A DNA stretch of 61,914 nucleotides, taken from contig NW_027437475.1 in NCBI RefSeq assembly GCF_964204645.1, forward strand, positions 1-61,914. The letters are read 5' to 3'. This document shows positions 51,101 through 61,914 of this stretch, one piece after another. A model generated the notes under the pieces. That model searched no databases. It was not told where the DNA came from and was given only the letters and a program-made list of their open reading frames with translations. The stretch's first letter is position 1. Each line of letters begins with the position of its first letter. The position numbers and the translations under genes were made by a program. Source of the DNA: Tubulanus polymorphus. Taxonomy: Eukaryota; Nemertea; Palaeonemertea; Tubulaniformes; Tubulanidae.

Positions 51101-54100
51101 AGGGGGAATATTTGATACGAAAACGTCTTTTCTCGCGCTGAGCGACGTTTTCGCGTCGAAATGTGTTTTTCCTAACGATTTGAGCGCTTTTACGCATCGA
51201 CATTGTCGTTTTTCCGATAGGGGGAATATTTGATACGAAAACGTCTTTTCTCGCGCTGAACGACGTTTTCGGAGCGAAAAGTGCTTTTCCTGACGATTTG
51301 AGCGCTTTTACGCATCGACATTGTCGTTTTTCCGATAGGGGGAATATTTGATACGAAAACGTCTTTTCTCGCGCTGAACGACGTTTTCGGGTCGAAAAGT
51401 GCTTTTCCTGACGATTTGAGCGCTTTTACGCATCTACATTGTCGTTTTTCCGATAGGGGGAATATTTGATACGAAAACGTCTTTTCTCGCGCTGAACGAC
51501 GTTTTCGGGTCGAAAAGTGCTTGCGCTTTTACGCATCGACATTGTCGTCTTTCCGATAGGGGGAATATTTCATACGAAACCGTCTTTTCTCGCGCTGAAC
51601 GACGTTTTCGGGTCGAAAAGTGCTTTTCCTGACGATTTGAGCGCTTTTACGCATCGACATTGTCGTTTTTCCGATAGGGGGAATATTTGATACGAAAACG
51701 TCTTTTCTCGCGCTGAACGACGTTTTCGGGTCGAAATGTGCTTTTCCTGACGATTTGAGCGCTTTTACGCATCGACATTGTCGTTTTTCCGATAGGGGGA
51801 ATATTTGATACGAAAACGTCTTTTCTCGCGCTGAACGACGTTTTCGGGTCGAAAAGTGCTTTTCCTGACGATTTGAGCGCTTTTACGCATCGACATTGTC
51901 GTTTATCCGATACGGGGAGAATGTGATGAGAAAACGTCTTTTCTCGCGCTGAACGACGTTTTCGCGACTAAAAGTGCTTTTCCTGACGATTTGAGCGCTT
52001 TTACGCATCGACATTGTCGTTTTTCCGATAGGGGGAATATTTGATACGAAAACGTCTTTTCTCGCGCTGAACGACGTTTTCGGGTCGAAAAGTGCTTTTC
52101 CTGACGATTTGAGCGCTTTTACGCATCGACATTGTCGTTTTTACGATAGGGGGAAAATGTGATGAGAAAACGTCTTTTCTCGCGCTGAACGACGTTTTCG
52201 GGTCGAAATGTGCTTTTCCTGACGATTTGAGCGCTTTTACGCATCGACATTGTCGTTTTTCCGATACGGGGAAATATTTGATACGAAAACGTCTTTTCTC
52301 GCGCTGAACGACGTTTTCGGGTCGAAAAGTGCTTGCGCTTTTACGCATCGACATTGTCGTTTTTCCGATAGGGGGAATATTTCATACGAAACCGTCTTTT
52401 CTCGCGCTGAACGACGTTTTCGGGTCGAAAAGTGCTTTTCCTGACGATTTGAGCGCTTTTACGCATCGACATTGTCGTTTTTCCGATAGGGGGAATATTT
52501 GATACGAAAACGTCTTTTCTCGCGCTGAACGACGTTTTCGGGTCGAAATGTGCTTTTCCTGACGATTTGAGCGCTTTTACGCATCGACATTGTCGTTTTT
52601 CCGATAGGGGGAATATTTGATACGAAAACGTCTTTTCTCGCGCTGAACGACGTTTTCGGGTCGAAAAGTGCTTTTCCTGACGATTTGAGCGCTTTTACGC
52701 ATCGACATTGTCGTTTTTCCGATAGGGGGAATATTTGATACGAAAACGTCTTTTCTCGCGCTGAACGACGTTTTCGGAGCGAAAAGTGCTTTTCCTGACG
52801 ATTTGAGCGCTTTTACGCATCGACATTGTCGTTTTTCCGATACGGGAAATATTTGATACGAAAACGTCTTTTCTCGCGCTGAACGACGTTTTCGGAGCGA
52901 AAAGTGCTTTTCCTGACGATTTGAGCGCTTTTACGCATCGACATTGTCGTTTTTCCGATAGGGGGAATATTTGATACGAAAACGTCTTTTCTCGCGCTGA
53001 ACGACGTTTTCGGGTCGAAAAGTGCTTTTCCTGACGATTTGAGCGCTTTTAAGCATCGACATTGTCGTTTTTCCGATAGGGGGAATATTTGATACGAAAA
53101 CGTCTTTTCTCGCGCTGAACGACGGTTTCGGGTCGAAAAGTGCTTTTCCTGACGATTTGAGCGCTTTAACGCATCTACATTGTCGTTTTTCCGATAGGGG
53201 GAATATTTGATACGAAAACGTCTTTTCTCGCGCTGAACGACGTTTTCGGGTCGAAAAGTGCTTTTCCTGACGATTTGAGCGCTTTTACGCATCGACATTG
53301 TCGTTTTTCCGATAGGAGGAATATTTGATACGTAAACGTCTTTTCTCGCGCTGAACGACGTTTTCGGGTCGAAAAGTGCTTTTCCTGACGATTTGAGCGC
53401 TTTTACGCATCGACATTGTCGTTTTTCCGATAGGGAAAATATTTGATACGAAAACGTCTTTTCTCGCGCTGAACGACGTTTTCGGAGCGAAAAGTGCTTT
53501 TCCTGACGATTTGAGCGCTTTTACGCATCGACATTGTCGTTTTTCCGATAGGGGGAATATTTGATACGAAAACGTCTTTTCTCGCGCTGAACGACGTTTT
53601 CGGGTCGAAAAGTGCTTTTCCTGACGATTTGAGCGCTTTTACGCATCGACATTGTCGTTTTTCCGATAGGGGGAATATTTGATACGAAAACGTCTTTTCT
53701 CGCGCTGAACGACGTTTTCGGGTCGAAAAGTGCTTTTCCTGACGATTTGAGCGCTTTTACGCATCTACATTGTCGTTTTTCCGATAGGGGGAATATTTGA
53801 TACGAAAACGTCTTTTCTCGCGCTGAACGACGTTTTCGGGTCGAAAAGTGCTTTTCCTGACGATTTGAGCGCTTTTACGCATCGACATTGTCGTTTTTCC
53901 GATACGGGGAATATTTGATACGAAAACGTCTTTTCTCGCGCTGAACGACGTTTTCGGGTCGAAAAGTGCTTTTCCTGACGATTTGAGCGCTTTTACGCAT
54001 CTACATTGTCGTTTTTCCGATAGGGGGAATATTTGATACGAAAACGTCTTTTCTCGCGCTGAACGACGTTTTCGGGTCGAAAAGTGCTTGCGCTTTTACG

Positions 54101-57100
54101 CATCGACATTGTCGTTTTTCCGATAGGGGGAATATTTGATACGAAAACGTCTTTTCTCGCGCTGAACGACGATTTCGGGTCGAAAAGTGCTTTTCCTGAC
54201 GATTTGAGCGCTTTTAAGCATCGACATTGTCGTTTTTCCGATAGGGGGAATATTTGATACGAAAACGTCTTTTCTCGCGCTGAACGACGTTTTCGGGTCG
54301 AAAAGTGCTTTTCCTGACGATTTGAGCGCTTTAACGCATCTACATTGTCGTTTTTCCGATAGGGGGAATATTTGATACGAAAATGTCTTTTCTCGCACTG
54401 AACGACGTTTTCGGGTCGAAAAGTGCTTTTCCTGACGATTTGAGCGCTTTTACGCATCGACATTGTCGTTTTTCCGATAGGGGGAATATTTGATACGTAA
54501 ACGTCTTTTCTCGCGCTGAACGACGTTTTCGGGTCGAAAAGTGCTTTTCCTGACGATTTGAGCGCTTTTACGCATCGACATTGTCGTTTTTCCGATAGGG
54601 AAAATATTTGATACGAAAACGTCTTTTCTCGCGCTGAACGACGTTTTCGGAGCGAAAAGTGCTTTTCCTGACGATTTGAGCGCTTTTACGCATCGACATT
54701 GTCGTTTTTCCGATAGGGGGAATATTTGATACGAAAACGTCTTTTCTCGCGCTGAACGACGTTTTCGGGTCGAAAAGTGCTTTTCCTGACGATTTGAGCG
54801 CTTTTACGCATCGACATTGTCGTTTTTCCGATAGGGGGAATATTTGATACGAAAACGTCTTTTCTCGCGCTGAACGACGTTTTCGGGTCGAAAAGTGCTT
54901 TTCCTGACGATTTGAGCGCTTTTACGCATCTACATTGTCGTTTTTCCGATAGGGGGAATATTTGATACGAAAACGTCTTTTCTCGCGCTGAACGACGTTT
55001 TCGGGTCGAAAAGTGCTTGCGCTTTAACGCATCGACATTGTCGTTTTTCCGATAGGGGGAATATTTGATACGAAAACGTCTTTTCTCGCGCTGAACGACG
55101 TTTTCGGGTCGAAATGTGCTTTTCCTGACGATTTGAGCGCTTTTACGCATCGACATTGTCGTTTTTCCGATAGGGGGAATATTTGATACGAAAACGTCTT
55201 TTCTCGCGCTGAACGACGTTTTCGGGTCGAAAAGTGCTTTTCCTGACGATTTGAGCGCTTTTACGCATCGACATTGTCGTTTTTCCGATAGGGGGAATAT
55301 TTGATACGAAAACGTCTTTTCTCGCGCTGAACGACGTTTTCGGAGCGAAAAGTGCTTTTCCTGACGATTTGAGCGCTTTTACGCATCGACATTGTCGTTT
55401 TTCCGATAGGGGAAATATTTGATACGAAAACGTCTTTTCTCGCGCTGAACGACGTTTTCGGAGCGAAAAGTGCTTTTCCTGACGATTTGAGCGCTTTTAC
55501 GCATCGACATTGTCGTTTTTCCGATAGGGGAATATTTGATACGAAAACGTCTTTTCTCGCGCTGAACGACGTTTTCGGGTCGAAAAGTGCTTTTCCTGAC
55601 GATTTGAGCGCTTTTACGCATCGACATTGTCGTTTATCCGATACGGGGAGAATGTGATGAGAAAACGTCATTTCTCGCGCTGAACGACGTTTTCGCGACG
55701 AAAAGTGCTTTTCCTGACGATTTGAGCGCTTTTACGCATCGACATTGTCGTTTTTCCGATAGGGAAAATATTTGATACGAAAACGTCTTTTCTCGCGCTG
55801 AACGACGTTTTCGGAGCGAAAAGTGCTTTTCCTGACGATTTGAGCGCTTTTACGCATCGACATTGTCGTTTTTCCGATAGGGGAAATATTTGATACGAAA
55901 ACGTCTTTTCTCGCGCTGAACGACGTTTTCGGAGCGAAAAGTGCTTTTCCTGACGATTTGAGCGCTTTTACGCATCGACATTGTCGTTTTTCCGATAGGG
56001 GGAATATTTGATACGAAAACGTCTTTTCTCGCGCTGAACGACGTTTTCGGGTCGAAAAGTGCTTTTCCTGACGATTTGAGCGCTTTTAAGCATCGACATT
56101 GTCGTTTTTCCGATAAGGGGAATATTTGATACGAAAACGTCTTTTCTCGCGCTGAACGACGTTTTCGGGTCGAAAAGTGCTTTTCCTGACGATTTGAGCG
56201 CTTTAACGCATCTACATTGTTGTTTTTCCGATAGGGGGAATATTTGATACGAAAACGTCTTTTCTCGCGCTGAACGACGTTTTCGGGTCGAAAAGTGCTT
56301 TTCCTGACGATTTGAGCGCTTTTACGCATCGACATTGTCGTTTATCCGATAGGGGGAATATTTGATACGAAAACGTCTTTTCTCGCGCTGAACGACGTTT
56401 TCGCGACTAAAAGTGCTTTTCCTGACGATTTGAGCGCTTTTACGCATCGACATTGTCGTTTTTCCGATAGGGGGAATATTTGATACGAAAACGTCTTTTC
56501 TCGCGCTGAACGACGTTTTCGGGTCGAAAAGTGCTTTTCCTGACGATTTGAGCGCTTTTACGCATCGACATTGTCGTTTTTACGATACGGGGAAAATGTG
56601 ATGAAAAACGTCTTTTCTCGCGCTGAACGACGTTTTCGGGTCGAAATGTGCTTTTCCTGACGATTTGAGCGCTTTTACGCATCGACATTGTCGTTTTTCC
56701 GATACGGGGAAAATGTGATGAGAAAACGTCTTTTCTCGCGCTGAACGACGTTTTCGGGTCGAAAAGTGCTTTTCCTGACGATTTGAGCGCTTTTACGCAT
56801 CGACATTGTCGTTTTTCCGATAGGGGGAATATTTGATACAAAAACGTCTTTTCTCGCGCTGAACGACGTTTTCGGGTCGAAAAGTGCTTTTCCTGACGAT
56901 TTGAGCGCTTTTACGCATCGACATTGTCGTTTTTCCGATACGGGGAATATTTGATGAGAAAACGTCTTTTCTCGCGCTGAACGACGTTTTCGGGTCAAAA
57001 AGTGCTTTTCCTGACGATTTGAGCGCTTTTACGCATCGACATTGTCGTTTTTCCGATACGGGGAAAATGTGATGAGAAAACGTCTTTTCTCGCGCTGAAC

Positions 57101-57290
57101 GACGTTTTCGGGTCGAAATGTGCTTTTCCTGACGATTTGAGCGCTTTTACGCATCGACATTGTCGTTTTTTCGATACGGGGAAAATGTGATGAGAAAACG
57201 TCTTTTCTCGCGCTGAACGACGTTTTCGGGTCGAAAAGTGCTTTTCCTGACGATTTGAGCGCTTTTACGCATCGACATTGTCGTTTTTCC

Positions 57291-60022
57291 GATAGGGGAA
57301 TATTTGATACGAAAACGTCTTTTCTCGCGCTGAACGACGTTTTCGGGTCGAAAAAAGCTTTTCCTGACGATTTGAGCGCTTTTACGCATCGACATTGTCG
57401 TTTATCCGATACGGGGAGAATGTGATGAGAAAACGTCATTTCTCGCGCTGAACGACGTTTTCGCGACGAAAAGTGCTTTTCCTGACGATTTGAGCGCTTT
57501 TACGCATCGACATTGTCGTTTTTCCGATAGGGGGAATATTTGATACGAAAACGTCTTTTCTCGCGCTGAACGACGTTTTCGGGTCGAAAAGTGCTTTTCC
57601 TGACGATTTGAGCGCTTTTACGCATCATCATTGTCGTTTTTCCGATACGGGGAAAATGTGATACGAAAACGTCTTTTCTCGCGCTGAACGACGTTTTCGG
57701 AGCGAAAAGTGCTTTTCCTGACGATTTGAGCGCTTTTACGCATCGACATTGTCCTTTATCCGATAGGGGGAATATTTGATACGAAAACGTCTTTTCTCGC
57801 GCTGAACGACGTTTTCGGGTCGAAAAGTGCTTTTCCTGACGATTTGAGCGCTTTTACGCATCGACATTGTCGTTTTTCCGATAGGGGGAATATTTGATAC
57901 GAAAACGTCTTTTCTCGCGCTGAACGACGTTTTCGCGTCGAAATGTGCTTTTCCTGACGATTTGAGCGCTTTTACGCATCGACATTGTCGTTTTTCCGAT
58001 AGGGGGAATATTTCATACGAAACCGTCTTTTCTCGCGCTGAACGACGTTTTCGGGTCGAAAAGTGCTTTTCCTGACGATTTGAGCGCTTTTACGCATCGA
58101 CATTGTCGTTTATCCGATAGGGGGAATATTTGATACGAAAACGTCTTTTCTCGCGCTGAACGACGTTTTCGGAGCGAAAAGTGCTTTTCCTGACGATTTG
58201 AGCGCTTTTACGCATCGACATTGTCGTTTATCCGATAGGGGGAATATTTGATACGAAAACGTCTTTTCTCGCGCTGAACGACGTTTTCGGGTCGAAAAGT
58301 GCTTTTCCTGACGATTTGAGCGCTTTTACGCATCGACATTGTCGTTTATCCGAGACATTGTCGTTTTTCCGATAGGGGGAAAATGTGATGAGAAAACGTC
58401 TTTTCTCGCGCTGAACGACGTTTTCGCGTCGAAATGTGCTTTTCCTGACGATTTGAGCGCTTTTACGCATCGACATTGTCGTTTTTCCGACACGGGGAAA
58501 ATGTGATGAGAAAACGTCTTTTCTCGCGCTGAACGACGTTTTCGGAGCGAAAAGTGCTTTTCCTGACGATTTGAGCGCTTTTACGCATCGACATTGTCGT
58601 TTTTCCGATAGGGGGAATATTTCATACGAAACCGTCTTTTCTCGCGCTGAACGACGTTTTCGGAGCGAAAAGTGCTTTTCCTGACGATTTGAGCGCTTTT
58701 ACGCATCGACATTGTCGTTTTTCCGATAGGGGGAATATTTGATACGAAAACGTCTTTTGTCGCGCTGAACGACGTTTTCGGGTCGAAAAGTGCTTTTCCT
58801 GACGATTTGAGCGCTTTTACGCATCGACATTGTCGTTTTTCCGATAGGGGGAATATTTGATACGAAAACGTCTTTTCTCGCGCTGAACGACGTTTTCGGG
58901 TCGAAAAGTGCTTTTCCTGACGATTTGAGCGCTTTTACGCATCGACATTGTCGTTTTTCCGATAGGGGGAATATTTGATACGAAAACGTCTTTTCTCGCG
59001 CTGAACGACGTTTTCGGGTCGAAAAGTGCTTTTCCTGACGATTTGAGCGCTTTTACGCATCGACATTGTCGTTTTTCCGATAGGGGGAAAATGTGATGAG
59101 AAAACGTCTTTTCTCGCGCTGAACGACGTTTTCGGGTCGAAATGTGCTTTTCCTGACGATTTGAGCGCTTTTACGCATCGACATTGTCGTTTTTCCGATA
59201 CGGGGAATATTTGATACGAAAACGTCTTTTCTCGCGCTGAACGACGTTTTCGGGTCGAAAAGTGCTTTTCCTGACGATTTGAGCGCTTTTACGCATCGAC
59301 ATTGTCGTTTTTCCGATACGGGGAATATTTGATACGAAAACGTCTTTTCTCGCGCTGAACGACGTTTTCGGGTCGAAATGTGCTTTTCCTGACGACTTGA
59401 GCGCTTTTACGCATCGACATTGTCGTTTTTCCGATAGGGGGAATATTTGATACGAAAACGTCTTTTCTCGCGCTGAACGACGTTTTCGGGTCGAAAAGTG
59501 CTTTTCCTGACGATTTGAGCGCTTTTACGCATCGACATTGTCGTTTTTCCGATAGGGGGAATATTTGATACGAAAACGTCTTTTCTCGCGCTGAACGACG
59601 TTTTCGGGTCGAAAAGTGCTTTTCCTGACGATTTGAGCGCTTTTACGCATCGACATTGTCGTTTTTCCGATAGGGGGAATATTTGATACGAAAACGTCTT
59701 TTCTCGCGCTGAACGACGTTTTCGCGTCGAAATGTGCTTTTCCTGACGATTTGAGCGCTTTTACGCATCGACATTGTCGTTTTTCCGATAGGGGGAATAT
59801 TTCATACGAAACCGTCTTTTCTCGCGCTGAACGACGTTTTCGGAGCGAAAAGTGCTTTTCCTGACGATTTGAGCGCTTTTACGCATCGACATTGTCGTTT
59901 ATCCGATAGGGGGAATATTTGATACGAAAACGTCTTTTCTCGCGCTGAACGACGTTTTCGGGTCGAAAAGTGCTTTTCCTGACGATTTGAGCGCTTTTAC
60001 GCATCGACATTGTCGTTTTTCC
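57291..60022. repeat. 2.73-kb higher-order repeat, complete copy 1
   Basis: Twenty-three monomers plus a 19-bp partial: 23 x 118 + 19 = 2,733. The partial is at 58,351, where TTTATCC is followed by GAGACATTGTCG, a duplicated end of monomer. Private marks repeated in copy 2 at a constant offset: AAAAAAGC (57,351), GCATCATCATTG (57,621), GTCCTTTATCC (57,751), GACACGGGG (58,490) and CTTTTGTCGCG (58,754). Confidence 0.92.
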
Positions 60023-61914
60023 GATAGGGGAAATATTTGATACGAAAACGTCTTTTCTCGCGCTGAACGACGTTTTCGGGTCGAAAAAAGCTTTTCCTGA
60101 CGATTTGAGCGCTTTTACGCATCGACATTGTCGTTTATCCGATACGGGGAGAATGTGATGAGAAAACGTCATTTCTCGCGCCTGAACGACGTTTTCGCGA
60201 CGAAAAGTGCTTTTCCTGACGATTTGAGCGCTTTTACGCATCGACATTGTCGTTTTTCCGATAGGGGGAATATTTGATACGAAAACGTCTTTTCTCGCGC
60301 TGAACGACGTTTTCGGGTCGAAAAGTGCTTTTCCTGACGATTTGAGCGCTTTTACGCATCATCATTGTCGTTTTTCCGATACGGGGAAAATGTGATACGA
60401 AAACGTCTTTTCTCGCGCTGAACGACGTTTTCGGAGCGAAAAGTGCTTTTCCTGACGATTTGAGCGCTTTTACGCATCGACATTGTCCTTTATCCGATAG
60501 GGGGAATATTTGATACGAAAACGTCTTTTCTCGCGCTGAACGACGTTTTCGGGTCGAAAAGTGCTTTTCCTGACGATTTGAGCGCTTTTACGCATCGACA
60601 TTGTCGTTTTTCCGATAGGGGGAATATTTGATACGAAAACGTCTTTTCTCGCGCTGAACGACGTTTTCGCGTCGAAATGTGCTTTTCCTGACGATTTGAG
60701 CGCTTTTTACGCATCGACATTGTCGTTTTTCCGATAGGGGGAATATTTCATACGAAACCGTCTTTTCTCGCGCTGAACGACGTTTTCGGGTCGAAAAGTG
60801 CTTTTCCTGACGATTTGAGCGCTTTTACGCATCGACATTGTCGTTTATCCGATAGGGGGAATATTTGATACGAAAACGTCTTTTCTCGCGCTGAACGACG
60901 TTTTCGGAGCGAAAAGTGCTTTTCCTGACGATTTGAGCGCTTTTACGCATCGACATTGTCGTTTATCCGATAGGGGGAATATTTGATACGAAAACGTCTT
61001 TTCTCGCGCTGAACGACGTTTTCGGGTCGAAAAGTGCTTTTCCTGACGATTTGAGCGCTTTTACGCATCGACATTGTCGTTTATCCGAGACATTGTCGTT
61101 TTTCCGATAGGGGGAAAATGTGATGAGAAAACGTCTTTTCTCGCGCTGAACGACGTTTTCGCGTCGAAATGTGCTTTTCCTGACGATTTGAGCGCTTTTA
61201 CGCATCGACATTGTCGTTTTTCCGACACGGGGAAAATGTGATGAGAAAACGTCTTTTCTCGCGCTGAACGACGTTTTCGGAGCGAAAAGTGCTTTTCCTG
61301 ACGATTTGAGCGCTTTTACGCATCGACATTGTCGTTTTTCCGATAGGGGGAATATTTCATACGAAACCGTCTTTTCTCGCGCTGAACGACGTTTTCGGAG
61401 CGAAAAGTGCTTTTCCTGACGATTTGAGCGCTTTTACGCATCGACATTGTCGTTTTTCCGATAGGGGGAATATTTGATACGAAAACGTCTTTTGTCGCGC
61501 TGAACGACGTTTTCGGGTCGAAAAGTGCTTTTCCTGACGATTTGAGCGCTTTTACGCATCGACATTGTCGTTTTTCCGATAGGGGGAATATTTGATACGA
61601 AAACGTCTTTTCTCGCGCTGAACGACGTTTTCGGGTCGAAAAGTGCTTTTCCTGACGATTTGAGCGCTTTTACGCATCGACATTGTCGTTTTTCCGATAG
61701 GGGGAATATTTGATACGAAAACGTCTTTTCTCGCGCTGAACGACGTTTTCGGGTCGAAAAGTGCTTTTCCTGACGATTTGAGCGCTTTTACGCATCGACA
61801 TTGTCGTTTTTCCGATAGGGGGAAAATGTGATGAGAAAACGTCTTTTCTCGCGCTGAACGACGTTTTCGGGTCGAAATGTGCTTTTCCTGACGATTTGAG
61901 CGCTTTTACGCATC
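60023..61914. repeat. 2.73-kb higher-order repeat, copy 2 (cut by window end)
   Basis: Follows copy 1 directly and matches it to the last base of the window, which corresponds to about 59,179. Marks appear at 60,084, 60,355, 60,485, 61,086, 61,226 and 61,486, at offsets of 2,733 to 2,735. The differences I see are one-base insertions: an A in the linker at 60,023-60,036, a C near 60,181 (CGCGCCTGAACG) and a T near 60,705. Near identity implies a recent duplication. Confidence 0.92.

Larger units (their letters stand above)
30783..57290. repeat. Variant-rich satellite with mosaic higher-order repeats
   Basis: From 30,969 on, non-standard linkers appear: ACGGGGAAAATGTGATGAG (type B), ACGGGGAGAATGTGATGAG (C), AGGGGGAAAATGTGATGAG (D) and ACGGGGAATATTTGATGAG (E). 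Other recurring marks are GCGACG or GCGTCG for GGGTCG, TTTATCC and TTTTACG for TTTTCCG, TTTAAGC for TTTACGC, ATCTAC for ATCGAC, a 15-bp deletion after GTGCTT, and TTTCATACGAAACCG linkers. Marks recur in the same order in separated cassettes, so the zone was built by block duplication of multi-monomer units followed by exchange. Open frames up to about 240 codons on the minus strand are satellite translations caused by one-base indels. Confidence 0.95.

Noticed and set aside
3823-61211. Many minus-strand open frames of 80-240 codons that share MSMRKSAQIVRKS and similar segments
   Set aside because: They are translations of the 118-bp satellite in its three frames. They start or end at one-base indels or at the monomer TAA, differ only where monomers differ, and have no domain, upstream signal or independent conservation.
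1-61914. CRISPR array
   Set aside because: Repeats are contiguous 118-bp units without unique spacers and there are no cas-like genes.

Overview
This is eukaryotic repetitive DNA with no gene I can support. About 55.6 kb of the 61.9 kb is one tandem satellite with a 118-bp monomer, all in the same orientation (about 470 monomers). The remaining 6,344 bp is a single AT-rich insertion at 7,062-13,405 that has the structure of a non-autonomous DNA transposon. A long satellite array, higher-order repeats and a long-terminal-inverted-repeat element with no bacterial-type genes point to a eukaryotic heterochromatic or centromeric/pericentromeric block. The species cannot be named from the sequence. 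The monomer carries 14 CpG in 118 bp (observed/expected about 2.4), which argues against heavy germline CpG methylation of this array.

Monomer numbering used here: position 1 is the first G of the G5 run that follows GATA, so 1,021-1,138 is an exemplar consensus monomer.

Layout. (1) 1-7,061: left array, nearly all consensus monomers, with three rearranged or shortened monomers in the first ~420 bp. (2) 7,062-13,405: inserted element with ~405-bp terminal inverted repeats, flanked by a 4-bp duplication (AAAC) of the satellite; the satellite resumes in exact register at 13,410. (3) 13,410-17,220: array with scattered point variants. (4) 17,221-30,782: about 115 monomers in which I see only one variant, a very homogeneous core. 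(5) 30,783-57,290: abrupt change to a variant-rich zone with new linker types (first at 30,969), a recurring 15-bp deletion, and multi-monomer cassettes repeated at 1.06, 1.18, 1.77, 2.24, ~4.0, ~6.0 and ~11.8 kb offsets. (6) 57,291-61,914: a 2.73-kb higher-order repeat (23 monomers plus a 19-bp partial) present once in full and again up to the window end.

The long reading frames seen on the minus strand are satellite translations. 118 is not a multiple of 3, and the minus strand has only one stop triplet (TAA) per monomer, so the frame rotates and closes once per three monomers. One-base indels lengthen the runs. I find no evidence that they are genes.

The most interesting points are a dyad in the monomer (TTTTCG-N3-CGAAAA) whose 3-nt centre is a hot spot of variation while many variants keep the arms, a possible six-fold ~20-bp substructure of the monomer, mosaic linker variants that imply very short exchange tracts, and the undescribed inserted element, whose two arms both keep a perfect 18-bp palindrome although the arms have otherwise diverged.
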